From Rhodothermus marinus (GTDB lineage Bacteria; Bacteroidota; Rhodothermia; Rhodothermales; Rhodothermaceae), in NCBI RefSeq assembly GCF_009936275.1, contig NZ_AP019797.1:3145890-3209889 (forward strand): DNA of 64,000 nt, read 5' to 3'. Below the pieces are notes generated by a model, which saw only the letters and a list, made by a program, of their open reading frames with translations, ran no database searches and was not told the origin of the DNA. Position numbers and translations under genes: made by a program. This document shows, piece by piece, positions 1 through 9,434 of the stretch. Numbering within the stretch: the first letter of the stretch is position 1; every line of letters starts with the position of its first letter.

Positions 1-1212
1 CTCCCCCCTGCCAACGGCACCAACAGTCACCTGCTGCGCACCTATCGGGAAGCGCTCGCCCGCCTGGAGGCCGAAGCGCCCCCTGCGCCGGAGGAGCACA
101 GGGGGCGATGTCAGGCGCTGCTGCAGCGGCTGGGTCCGGCCGACATCGGAGCCGCACGCACGGCCTTCGTGCACGGCACGCCGGGACTGCTGGCCGCCCA
201 TACGCATTACTTCGACGGCTTTGCCCTGCTGCTGACCGCGCCGCACGGGACGGCCGTGAGCGTACGCCCGGCCCGCGAACAGACCAGTCGCCTGCTGTTT
301 CCTCTGGACGAGACCCCCTGGACACTCCCGCTCGACGCGTCCGTGCCGCCGGACTGGCCGCTCGAAGTGGTGCTGGCCTTTTCGGTGCTGCGCCATTGCT
401 ATCCCGAGCAGGCCTTCGACATGGCGGTGTTCAGTTCCGTGCCGCCGTTTGCCCGCGAGATGCGGCTGGCTTCACTGGCCGTCGCCCTGACGCACGCCCT
501 GCAGCCCACCGCCGATCGCTCGGACGCGCAACTCCGGGCCCTGGCGGACGTCATCGAGCGCTGCACGGGCTTTCCCTTCAGCGTCGCCTACCTGCTGGCC
601 GCCTCGGTGGCCCGACCCGGTACGTTCGTGCTGATCGACGCCGCCACGCTCGAACACCTCGAACTGGAAGCGCCCCCACCGGACGTACTGCGCTGGCTGC
701 TGCTCGACGCCGGCTGCACGCTGCTGCCGCCCCCCGACCACCACCGTCGGCAACGTGCCCTGGCTCACCAGATCGTCGAGATTCTGCAGCGCCGGGGCTT
801 TCGCGAACTCACCTCCCTGCGCGAGCTGGCCTATCGCGACCTATCCCGCGCCCAGGCCCTGCTGCCCCGTCGGCTGCATCCGGTACTCCGCTACCTGGTC
901 TCCGAAAACCACCGGGTGCACCATATGGTCGTGGCCATCCGGCAGCAGGACTGGCAGAAGCTGGGCTCACTATTGCTCATGTCGCACGCGGCCCTGCGGT
1001 ACGACTGGCAGGCTTCCTGCGCCGAGGCCGATCTGATCGTCGAAGTGGCCGAGGCGATGAGCCTGGAGGGCATCTTCGGCGCCAGCATGAACGGCTACGG
1101 CAACGGCGTGCTGGTAGCCGGACGTCCCTTTCAGCTGCCCGTCTATCTGGAACGCCTGCAGCAGACCTTCGAGACCCACTTTGGCCGCACGCCCGAAGCG
1201 CACCTGATCTGA
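1..1212 (+). CDS. Galactokinase-like GHMP-fold protein, 5'-truncated by window edge, probably non-catalytic
   Basis: The frame is open from base 1, so the true start lies upstream or near the edge. The layout follows galactokinases: a substrate-loop region (LLAAHTHYFDGF, about 190-220), an ENHRV segment, a LGSLLLMSHAALRYD segment matching the family's SHxSLxxD helix, and a Gly-rich C-terminal loop (GASMNGYGNG, about 1078-1107). The signature motifs are eroded. GEHTDY has become AAHTHY. The phosphate-binding GLSSSA loop reads AREMRLASLA. The catalytic MDQ aspartate has no equivalent in the FPFSVAYLLA segment. GARMTGAGFGG reads GASMNGYGNG. It is clearly a galactokinase homologue, but I infer that it cannot phosphorylate galactose and may be a sugar-binding or regulatory paralogue. 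It is followed after 61 bases by moxR on the same strand. Confidence 0.75.
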   Translation, partial: LPPANGTNSHLLRTYREALARLEAEAPPAPEEHRGRCQALLQRLGPADIGAARTAFVHGTPGLLAAHTHYFDGFALLLTAPHGTAVSVRPAREQTSRLLFPLDETPWTLPLDASVPPDWPLEVVLAFSVLRHCYPEQAFDMAVFSSVPPFAREMRLASLAVALTHALQPTADRSDAQLRALADVIERCTGFPFSVAYLLAASVARPGTFVLIDAATLEHLELEAPPPDVLRWLLLDAGCTLLPPPDHHRRQRALAHQIVEILQRRGFRELTSLRELAYRDLSRAQALLPRRLHPVLRYLVSENHRVHHMVVAIRQQDWQKLGSLLLMSHAALRYDWQASCAEADLIVEVAEAMSLEGIFGASMNGYGNGVLVAGRPFQLPVYLERLQQTFETHFGRTPEAHLI

Positions 1213-1273
1213 CGGGAACCCCTGCGTTTGCCACGACTTCGATAGGGCGGTCCATCGAAAATCTTCTTCATCC

Positions 1274-2269
<996 letters not shown>

Positions 2270-2284
2270 AGCCCGAAACCGGCC

Positions 2285-3304
2285 ATGCCCTACCAGCCCA
2301 ACCGCGTCTATCGCAAAGAGTCGATCACGGTCGCCTTCATGGTCGAGCAGCTCCAGAAGGCGGTCGGCCTTCCCGTGGAGCGCGTCAACCAGGTGGACGA
2401 TACGCTGCGCCTGGTGGTCGAAAGCGAACTGAACCGTCCCGGCCTGGTGCTGGCCGGCTACACCGAGCTGTTCACCTACCAGCGCGTTCAGATTCTGGGC
2501 AACACCGAAAACCGCTACCTGCGCCATCTGCCGCCGGCGCAGCGCCGCCGGGCCTTCCAGAATCTGCTGCAGTTCCCCATCCCCTGCATTTTCCTGACCG
2601 ACAACAACGAACTGGATCCCGAGCTGGTCCAGATGGCCACCGAGGCCGGCGTTCCGGTCTATCGGACACCGGTGCCCTCGACGCGCTTCATGGCGCTGCT
2701 GCGCGACTTTCTCAACGACCAGTTCGCCCCCCAGATGACCGTCCACGGCTCGCTGGTGGACGTCTACGGCATCGGGCTGCTGCTGATCGGCAAGCCGGGC
2801 ATCGGCAAAAGCGAGGTGGCGCTCGACCTGGTCGAACGCGGCCATCGCCTGGTGGCCGACGACGTGGTGATCGTCACGCGCAAGGAAGAGACCGTGCTCA
2901 TGGGCACGGGCACCGACCTGGTGCGGCACTTCATGGAGGTGCGCGGCCTGGGCCTGATCGACGTCCGGGCCATGTTCGGCGTGCGCGCCATCCGCTTTCA
3001 GAAACGCATCGAAGTGGTCGTAAAAATGGAGCTGTGGGACCCCGAAGAGGAGTACACCCGCCTGGGGATGGTCGAGGACACCTACCGGCTGCTCGATGTG
3101 GAACTGCCCATGGTGAAGGTGCCCATCACGCCCGGCAAGAACATCACGGTGCTCTGCGAGGTCATCGCCATGAACCATCTGCTGCGGCACTACGGATACG
3201 ACCCGGCCGAAGTCTTCGCGCAGCGCCTGAGCGAGCGGATTCGCCAGAAGGCTTCCTCGGTACCACTGCGAGGTACCGAATATTTTGAGCAGGATTACGA
3301 ATGA
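2285..3304 (+). CDS. hprK: HPr kinase/phosphorylase
   Basis: This is a 339-residue bifunctional serine kinase/phosphorylase of HPr. It has the family's N-terminal HPr(Ser)K domain and C-terminal kinase domain. The P-loop is GKPGIGKS (residues 169-176), embedded in the characteristic context with VHGSLVDVYG just before it and ALDLVERGHRLVADD just after. The family signature EVRGLGLIDV follows about 60 residues later. The gene begins 15 bases after moxR, so the two are probably co-transcribed. No HPr, enzyme I or PTS gene is present in the window. In organisms lacking a sugar PTS, HprK is thought to act on an Npr- or HPr-like partner in other signalling, but the substrate cannot be read from this sequence. 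Confidence 0.95.
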   Translation: MPYQPNRVYRKESITVAFMVEQLQKAVGLPVERVNQVDDTLRLVVESELNRPGLVLAGYTELFTYQRVQILGNTENRYLRHLPPAQRRRAFQNLLQFPIPCIFLTDNNELDPELVQMATEAGVPVYRTPVPSTRFMALLRDFLNDQFAPQMTVHGSLVDVYGIGLLLIGKPGIGKSEVALDLVERGHRLVADDVVIVTRKEETVLMGTGTDLVRHFMEVRGLGLIDVRAMFGVRAIRFQKRIEVVVKMELWDPEEEYTRLGMVEDTYRLLDVELPMVKVPITPGKNITVLCEVIAMNHLLRHYGYDPAEVFAQRLSERIRQKASSVPLRGTEYFEQDYE

Positions 3305-3359
3305 GCCATGGGCGCGCAAAAAGGAAACCAGAACTACCCGGTCGTCCACTTTCCTCCTG

Positions 3360-3388
3360 TTGACACAATCAGAGCCGACGTGTATTTT
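3360..3388 (+). promoter_or_regulatory. Candidate promoter for the M23 peptidase gene
   Basis: TTGACA (3360-3365), a 17-base spacer and TATTTT (3383-3388) form a near-consensus sigma-70 promoter in the 219-base gap after hprK. It would give a leader of about 130 bases. The leader shows no obvious riboswitch or terminator. Confidence 0.4.
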
Positions 3389-3523
3389 CCAGTGCGTTTT
3401 TAGTTAAAATGCAAAGCCCCACCAGCCTTCGACCACCCATGCATTGAAGATTTTTCTGCCGGGCACGATTTTTAGATCGGTGGGGTGCCGTGTGAAGTTC
3501 TAATGCATGGAAGGGGTGGTATC

Positions 3524-4495
3524 ATGCCGAAAAACCGGTACTACTATTTCGACCACACGACGTGCTCGTTCGTAGAGGTTCGTCCGCATCCTCTGCGGCG
3601 TCTGCTGGTGCTTGCCAGCCTGGTGGTCTTTCTGCTCGGGGCCGGTGGGTTACTTTTCTGGTACTACACGGGTCGGCTGGCCACCCCGCGCGAACTGGCC
3701 CTGGAGGCCGAAAACGAAGCCCTTCGGACGCAGTTGAGCCGCCTGAGCAAGAAGCTGGATCAATTCTCGGCCCGGCTGAACGAACTGGCAGCACACGACC
3801 AGTCGCTGTACCGCACGCTGCTGGATGCCGAGCCGATCTCGGAAGACGTCTGGCAGGTGGGTGTGGGCGGCACCGACACCTATGCCGCGTTCGACCGCTT
3901 CAGCAAACCGACGGCCACGCTGCTGCGGGAAACCGCCCAGAAGCTGGACGCCCTGGAGCGCAGAATCGCCCTGCAGAACGCCAGCTACCGGGAGCTCGTG
4001 AAACTGGCCGAGGCCCGGGAAGCCTGGCGTCGGCAGATGCCGGCGCTGCTTCCGGCCGATGGCGTGATCGTATCGGGCTTCGGGATGCGCCTGCATCCCA
4101 TCCTGCGCGTGCGCAAAATGCACGAGGGGATCGACATCCTGCTTCCCTACGGCTCGCCCGTCTATGCGCCGGGCGACGGCATCGTGCGCGAAACCGGCCG
4201 TAGCGCCGGCTACGGCCTCTACATCATTCTGGAGCATCCGGCCACCGGCTACCAGACGCTCTACGGCCATCTGTCGAAGATTCTGGTACGACGCGGGCAG
4301 AAAGTGCAGCGGGGCGACCAGATTGCCCTCAGCGGCAACTCGGGCCGCTCGACCGGCCCTCACCTGCATTACGAAGTACGCGACAGCCGGGGCCGCGCCC
4401 TGAATCCCCTGCAGTTCGTAGCCCCCAGCATGACCCCCCACCAGTATCAGCAGCTGCTCGAAGCCGCCGAAAACTCCAGAATTTCGCTGGACTGA
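3524..4495 (+). CDS. Membrane-anchored M23 (LytM) peptidoglycan endopeptidase
   Basis: The protein has 323 residues from the ATG at 3524, which has an AGGGG purine tract upstream. An in-frame GTG at 3485 would add 13 unlikely residues. Residues 1-25 are cytosolic and basic. A single membrane segment spans about 26-48. A coiled coil (about 55-95) follows, with a second helical stretch to about 170, then a C-terminal LytM domain. The zinc ligands are visible: His200 and Asp204 in HEGID and the HLHYE motif at 280-284. This is the Bacteroidota layout often annotated as M23 metallopeptidase. Because the zinc site is complete, I expect real DD-endopeptidase activity on peptidoglycan rather than an EnvC-type regulator. 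It is transcribed alone. Confidence 0.92.
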   Translation: MPKNRYYYFDHTTCSFVEVRPHPLRRLLVLASLVVFLLGAGGLLFWYYTGRLATPRELALEAENEALRTQLSRLSKKLDQFSARLNELAAHDQSLYRTLLDAEPISEDVWQVGVGGTDTYAAFDRFSKPTATLLRETAQKLDALERRIALQNASYRELVKLAEAREAWRRQMPALLPADGVIVSGFGMRLHPILRVRKMHEGIDILLPYGSPVYAPGDGIVRETGRSAGYGLYIILEHPATGYQTLYGHLSKILVRRGQKVQRGDQIALSGNSGRSTGPHLHYEVRDSRGRALNPLQFVAPSMTPHQYQQLLEAAENSRISLD

Positions 4496-4579
4496 AATTT
4501 CATCTCGACCACCCGCGGCGGGAACTCTTGTCAACTTTCGCCGATAGGGAAAAAAGCCGATATAAGCAAGCGTAACCTC

Positions 4580-4608
4580 TTGCATTTTTCGGGTCGGTGT
4601 GCTATCGT
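4580..4608 (+). promoter_or_regulatory. Candidate promoter for DUF2795/Omp85 unit
   Basis: TTGCAT (4580-4585), a 17-base spacer and TATCGT (4603-4608) lie about 60 bases upstream of the DUF2795 start. The same TTGCAT-N17 arrangement occurs before feoA. Confidence 0.4.
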
Positions 4609-4665
4609 GCCGGCCCGTAGAAGGGAAAGGAAAGCGATTGTCTCAACCAAACCTGTGTGCCGACG

Positions 4666-4887
4666 ATGGGGTACTGGACGCTTGAGCTGGCCTCCTACCT
4701 GGAGGACGCACCCTGGCCGGCCACCCGTGACGAACTGATCGACTACGCCGAGCGTACGGGTGCGCCGATCGAGGTGATCGAGAACCTCAAGGAGCTGGAG
4801 GACGACGGGGAGCCCTACGAGAGCATTGAAGAAATATGGCCGGACTATCCCACGGCCGACGACGACTTCTACTACGAGGAAGAATAA
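4666..4887 (+). CDS. DUF2795 small acidic protein
   Basis: This is a 73-residue, strongly acidic protein beginning MGYWTLELASYLEDAPWPA and ending in an Asp/Glu/Tyr-rich tail. Its pattern (WTLELASYLEDAPWPA, DELIDYA, APxEVIENL, YESIEEIWPDYP) matches a small conserved Bacteroidota protein usually placed in DUF2795. Function is unknown. The ATG at 4666 is preferred over an in-frame GTG at 4657 because family members start with M(G)YWTLELA. Its 3' end overlaps the earliest start of the following Omp85 gene by about 50 bases, which suggests translational coupling. Confidence 0.85.
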   Translation: MGYWTLELASYLEDAPWPATRDELIDYAERTGAPIEVIENLKELEDDGEPYESIEEIWPDYPTADDDFYYEEE

Positions 4888-7346
4888 CCCGGACTGCGGT
4901 CGGCCGTCCGGCCATTCCCCGTCTGCTTGAGGGCTTGCTGCTCTGGTTGATCGGCTGGGGGCTGCTGGGTGGGCTTCCGGTGTGGGGGCAGACCCAGCAG
5001 CAATTTTTTTCGGAGGCCTGGCTGGTGCGCGACGTCCGCCTGGAAGGCAACCGTTCCTTCTCCGACGAAATCCTTCGCCCGTACATCCACACGACGGCCA
5101 ATCGACGCTTTCTCGGTATTCCCGGCCTTACCTGGTGGTTGTGGCTTTACGAACTGGGAGCCTCCGGTAAGCTGGGCGGGCTGCTGAGCCGCGCGCTGAT
5201 GGCCAGCGGCGAGCCGCCCGCCTACTACGAACCGGCCGTCGTGCAGGCCGACGTCGAGCGCCTTACGCTCTTCTACCGCCAGGAAGGCTTTCCCGGAGCC
5301 CACGTGGAAGCCCGGCTGGACACGCTGCGACCCGGACAGTTGCGCGTGATTTTCCATATCAACGAGGGCCCTCCGACCTACCTGCGACACGTCCGTTACG
5401 AAGGCATCGAAACGCTCCCGCCGGAGCTGCAACGGGCGTTGCTGGCAGGCTCCCGCCTGCGCCACGACCCGCCGACCGATCTTTCCCGTCAGCTCCGGGC
5501 TCGCAACCAGCGCTACTCGGAGCTGACGCTGCTGGAGGAGCGTCAACGGCTCATGGAATTCCTGTGGAATGCGGGCTATGCGGCCGTCACGCGCGACTCC
5601 ATCCGCGCCATCGTGATTCCGGCCCGTCCGGACTCGTTCGACCTGATCTTTCGGATTCATCCCGGCCCCCGCTTTCGCTTTGGTGACCTGAAAGCCGAAG
5701 TGGACGGGCCGGAACCCGATCCGCTCTTTCGGCGCGACACGCTCTGGCTGGAGCCGGCCGCCGACACGCTGCACCCCGGCCGCCTGGTGGTCACGCGGCG
5801 CCAGGAGCGCCGCCTGAAGCCGTCTTTTCTGGTCCGCATGCTGCGCTTCCGGCCGGGCGACTGGTACAACCGCGCCCTGCTGCTCGGCACGCGCCGCCGC
5901 CTGGAGGCTACCGGACTGTTTTCCTACGTCCGCATCGAACCCGCCTGGCGCGACACGCTGCGGCTGCCCGGCGAGGCGGCTCCGCGGCTGCCCCACCGGC
6001 TTACGCTGACCACCCGGCCACGCCACCGAATGCGCCTGGAAACCTTCATGCTGCAGCGCAACGGCCTGCTCACCGGCAGCGAGAACGAACTCGGCACCGG
6101 CGTGGCCGTCACCTACGAAAACGCCAACCTGCTGGGCCGCGCCGAAACGTTCAGCCTGCGGACGGCCGGCTCTATCTCGGGCAACTTCGAAGAGGGGCTG
6201 CTCACTTCGGCCCAGCTCGAAATCACCGCCTCGCTGGTCTATCCGTATGCCGTCCGGCCCTTCGGCGCACTCGAACGCTGGCTCCGCCTTTACGACGCCC
6301 GCACCCGGCTGTCGCTGAGCCTGCTCACGGCCCGTCGCGACGTGCTCCGGCTGGTCATCCGGGGACGCGGCACGGCCCGCTTCCGCCTCGAACTCCAGCA
6401 CACGCCCACGCTGACGTCGTTCGTGGACCTGCTCGACCTGAGCCTGAGCAATCCGGACACGCTGAGCGGCTTTCGGGCAGCCTTCCTTGATGAAGTGCTC
6501 CGTCCCATCGAGGATCCCGTGCAGCGCGCCCAGATCCTCGACGACTACACGGTCCCCCAGATCAACGACGTGGTGCGCTACACGCTGCAATCCGCCCGCT
6601 TCAATCCGCTACGCCGCGAGCGCGGCTATGCGCATGAACTGTCTGCCGAAATGGGTGGCTTGCTGTCGGACCTGCTCGACCGCGCCGTGTTCACACCGGG
6701 CCGGCACGAAGGCACGTTGCCGGGGCTGCCCCTTTTCCGGAGCGGGGCGACGGGCAACCGGCTGCTCTACCGTCCCTACGTACGCGCAAGCCTGGACCTG
6801 CGGCGCTACCGGCCGCTCCGTTCAGGCACCGTGCTGGCCGGCAAGCTGCAGCTCGGGGCAGCGCACCCCATCGGCCAGCCGGACGTCATCCCCTTCGACC
6901 GTCGCTTCTACAGCGGCGGTGCCAATAGCGTCCGGGGCTGGCCGCTGCGCGGGCTGGGCCCCGGCCGTCTACAGCTGACGGACAACCTGGACGGCACCAA
7001 CCTGCTGGGTGGCGAATTCAAGCTGGAAGCCAGCCTGGAGCTGCGCCAGCGGCTGCTGCGACGGGTGCTGGCCGCCGACTGGATCGGAACGGTCTTCACC
7101 GACGTGGGGAACGTCTGGCTCGGCCCCCGCAATCCGGGTCCCGAAGCCGGACACTTTCGCCTCGGCCGTTTTGTCCAGGATCTGGGCTGGGGCGGCGGTG
7201 TGGGCTTGCGTCTGGCCTGGGAATATCTCATTATCCGACTGGATGTGGCCTATCGCCTGCATGACCCGGCCCGCCCGGAGGCCGGCCTGCTGCCCGACGG
7301 CCTGCACCGTCCGACCCTGCATTTTGGCATCGGCCACGCGTTCTAA
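4836..7346 (+). CDS. Omp85-family outer-membrane protein (BamA/TamA-like)
   Basis: The protein has up to 836 residues. After a hydrophobic signal segment (about 30-50, ending near VWGQT) come POTRA-like repeats (VRDVRLEGNRSFSDE, then LRHVRYEGIETLP) and a long C-terminal beta-barrel. The barrel carries the diagnostic RFYSGGANSVRGWPLRGLGPG-type L6 loop motif (nt 6902-6960) and ends in an aromatic residue (GIGHAF), as expected for BAM-dependent insertion. It is likely a TamA-like or accessory BamA-type assembly factor rather than the housekeeping BamA, because its POTRA region is short. The start is uncertain: the ATG at 4836 lies inside the previous gene, and later TTG codons near 4933 would leave a tighter signal peptide. 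Confidence 0.85.
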   Translation: MAGLSHGRRRLLLRGRITRTAVGRPAIPRLLEGLLLWLIGWGLLGGLPVWGQTQQQFFSEAWLVRDVRLEGNRSFSDEILRPYIHTTANRRFLGIPGLTWWLWLYELGASGKLGGLLSRALMASGEPPAYYEPAVVQADVERLTLFYRQEGFPGAHVEARLDTLRPGQLRVIFHINEGPPTYLRHVRYEGIETLPPELQRALLAGSRLRHDPPTDLSRQLRARNQRYSELTLLEERQRLMEFLWNAGYAAVTRDSIRAIVIPARPDSFDLIFRIHPGPRFRFGDLKAEVDGPEPDPLFRRDTLWLEPAADTLHPGRLVVTRRQERRLKPSFLVRMLRFRPGDWYNRALLLGTRRRLEATGLFSYVRIEPAWRDTLRLPGEAAPRLPHRLTLTTRPRHRMRLETFMLQRNGLLTGSENELGTGVAVTYENANLLGRAETFSLRTAGSISGNFEEGLLTSAQLEITASLVYPYAVRPFGALERWLRLYDARTRLSLSLLTARRDVLRLVIRGRGTARFRLELQHTPTLTSFVDLLDLSLSNPDTLSGFRAAFLDEVLRPIEDPVQRAQILDDYTVPQINDVVRYTLQSARFNPLRRERGYAHELSAEMGGLLSDLLDRAVFTPGRHEGTLPGLPLFRSGATGNRLLYRPYVRASLDLRRYRPLRSGTVLAGKLQLGAAHPIGQPDVIPFDRRFYSGGANSVRGWPLRGLGPGRLQLTDNLDGTNLLGGEFKLEASLELRQRLLRRVLAADWIGTVFTDVGNVWLGPRNPGPEAGHFRLGRFVQDLGWGGGVGLRLAWEYLIIRLDVAYRLHDPARPEAGLLPDGLHRPTLHFGIGHAF

Positions 7347-7357
7347 CCGACCCGACC

Positions 7358-7954
7358 ATGCGTATCTGGCACACCCTGCAACGCGGCTACCGGGCGCTGT
7401 TTCGCCCGCGCGAAGACGCCTACACGCGCGAGCTGCTGCACGTGCTGCGGCACGTCCCCATCTTTCAGCACCTGCCCCGGCGCGTCCTTAAAACAATGCT
7501 GCCCTACCTGCACACCCGCACCTACCGCCGCCATGAAGTGATCTATTTCGAGGGCGATCCCGGTCTGGGCCTCTACATCATCACCCGGGGCACCGTGCGC
7601 CTGCTCATGGAAGATGAAGACGGTCAGTTCGAGGAGCTGGCCCGGCTGAGCGAGTACGACACGTGCGGCCACCTCGCCCTGCTGGGCGAGTTCCGCCGGA
7701 TGGAGACGGCCCAGGCGGCCACCGAGGTGCAGGTGCTGGGTCTGTTCCGCCCCGATCTCAAGCTGCTGCTGCGTCGCCATCCGGCCGTGGGAGCGGCCAT
7801 TCTGCAGGCCGTGGCCCGCTACGTGGCGGCCCGCCAGGTGGAACTCGTCGCATTACTGAGCAACTGCACCGACCGCCGCCAGGCGCTGATCTGGCTGCAG
7901 GAAGCCGGCCGCCGCGCCGAACACCGCCTGCCCTCGCTGCTCTCCGACCGGTAG
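7358..7954 (+). CDS. Cyclic-nucleotide-binding-domain protein without HTH
   Basis: This is a 198-residue protein with one CRP-type cNMP-binding domain (about residues 30-150). FxHLPRRVLKTMLPYL starts the domain, GDPGLGLYII-RGTVRLL forms the roll, and GHLALLGEFRRMETAQAAT occupies the phosphate-binding cassette position. The cassette Glu and Arg are not at the canonical spacing, so ligand binding is doubtful. The remaining C-terminal helices (about 150-198) show no winged helix, so it is unlikely to bind DNA. It starts 11 bases after the Omp85 gene and ends before rlmD, so it is probably in the same operon. A similar HTH-less cNMP protein lies in the hydrogenase operon at 41.8 kb. Confidence 0.82.
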   Translation: MRIWHTLQRGYRALFRPREDAYTRELLHVLRHVPIFQHLPRRVLKTMLPYLHTRTYRRHEVIYFEGDPGLGLYIITRGTVRLLMEDEDGQFEELARLSEYDTCGHLALLGEFRRMETAQAATEVQVLGLFRPDLKLLLRRHPAVGAAILQAVARYVAARQVELVALLSNCTDRRQALIWLQEAGRRAEHRLPSLLSDR

Positions 7955-8021
7955 GGCCGAACCCTTTCGCCGGCTCGGTGGTTTGTTGAGGCCGATCATT
8001 GTTGACCCACCCCGAAGGGCC

Positions 8022-9422
8022 GTGCTGAAGAAAGGCGCCGAGCTGGAACTGATCGTCGAAAAATTCGCCGACCGCGGCAAGTCGCTCACCCGCGTGGACG
8101 GCTACGTGCTGTTCGTCGAAGGCGGCGTGCCCGGCGACCGGGCGCGCGTGCGCGTCGTCAAGCGCAAGAAAAACTACGCCGAGGGCCGCATCGTCGAGCT
8201 GCTCGAACCGAGCCCGCTGCGCACCGAGCCGCGCTGTCGTTACTTCGGCACCTGCGGCGGCTGCAAGTGGCAGCACGTACGCTACGAAGCCCAGCTCGAA
8301 GCCAAGCGCCAGAGCGTCTATGAGGCGCTCGTTCACCACGGCGGCTTCGAAGACGTCGAGGTGCGTCCCACCCTTCCCTCGCCCCGGCTCTACGGCTACC
8401 GCAACAAGATGGAATTTTCCTTCAGCGCCGACCGCTGGCTGACCCCTGACGAAATCGCCAGCGGCCGACCGCTCGACCGCCATTTTGCCGTGGGGCTCCA
8501 CGTACCGGGCAACTTCTACAAGGTGATCGATCTGGAGGAATGCCACCTGCCCGAGCCGATCACCGTGCGGCTGCTCAACGCACTGCGGGCCTTCTTCAAG
8601 GCGAAGGGCTGGGAGCCGTGGGACATCCGGCGGCACGAAGGCTACCTGCGCCATCTGGTGATCCGAACCGGCACGCGCACCGGCGAGGTCATGGTCAACC
8701 TGGTCACCAGCCGCTACGACGAAGCCCGCATGGCCGAGCTGGGCGCCTTCCTGCAGGAGCAGTTTCCGGAAGTCACCACGCTGGTCAACACGATCAATTC
8801 GCGCCCGGCCCAGGTCTCCTACGGCGAGACCACCTACACGATCTTCGGTCCGGGCGTCATTCACGACTGCATCGGACCGTTTCGCTTCGAGATTGCGCCC
8901 GACGCCTTCTTCCAGACGAACACCGAACAGGCCGAACGGCTTTACGAAGTAGCCCGTGAGCTGGCCGCGCTGCGCCCGGACGATCTGGTTTACGATCTCT
9001 ACTGCGGCACCGGCACGATCTCCATCTTCATCGCCCCGCACGTGCGGCATGTGGTGGGCGTGGAGCTGGTGGCATCGGCCGTCGAAAACGCCCGCGCCAA
9101 TGCGGCGGCCAACGGCATCACGAACTGCACCTTCGTAGCCGGCGACCTGCTGGAAGTGCTCACGCCGGCGTTCGTGCGCACGCACGGCCGCCCCGACGTC
9201 GTGATCGTCGATCCGCCGCGGGCCGGTATGCATCCCCGGGTGGTGCGCCGCATCGGCCAGCTCCGGCCGGAGCGGTTCGTCTACGTGAGCTGCAATCCCC
9301 AGACCCAGGCGCGCGATCTGAAGCTGCTGCGCGACCTGTACCGGATCGAGGCCGTGCAACCCGTCGATCTGTTTCCGCACACCGACCACGTGGAGAGCGT
9401 CGTCGCCCTGCGGGCCCGTTAA
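8022..9422 (+). CDS. rlmD: 23S rRNA (uracil-5-)-methyltransferase RlmD/RumA family
   Basis: This is an SAM-dependent m5U methyltransferase acting on 23S rRNA. A TRAM domain (KKGAELELIVEKFADRGKSL...) comes first. An iron-sulfur cysteine cluster follows (CRYFGTCGGCKWQ; fourth Cys further on). The Rossmann methyltransferase domain has DLYCGTGTISIF as the SAM motif, the IVDPPRAGM motif, and the catalytic Cys in YVSCNPQTQARDL. The length of about 466 residues is typical. The start is ambiguous: a GTG at 8022 just after a GAAGGG tract, or TTG codons at 7983/7986 adding 13 residues. RlmC/RlmCD cannot be excluded, but the cluster-bearing form fits RlmD. Confidence 0.9.
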   Translation: MLKKGAELELIVEKFADRGKSLTRVDGYVLFVEGGVPGDRARVRVVKRKKNYAEGRIVELLEPSPLRTEPRCRYFGTCGGCKWQHVRYEAQLEAKRQSVYEALVHHGGFEDVEVRPTLPSPRLYGYRNKMEFSFSADRWLTPDEIASGRPLDRHFAVGLHVPGNFYKVIDLEECHLPEPITVRLLNALRAFFKAKGWEPWDIRRHEGYLRHLVIRTGTRTGEVMVNLVTSRYDEARMAELGAFLQEQFPEVTTLVNTINSRPAQVSYGETTYTIFGPGVIHDCIGPFRFEIAPDAFFQTNTEQAERLYEVARELAALRPDDLVYDLYCGTGTISIFIAPHVRHVVGVELVASAVENARANAAANGITNCTFVAGDLLEVLTPAFVRTHGRPDVVIVDPPRAGMHPRVVRRIGQLRPERFVYVSCNPQTQARDLKLLRDLYRIEAVQPVDLFPHTDHVESVVALRAR

Positions 9423-9434
9423 CCCTGCTGTGTC

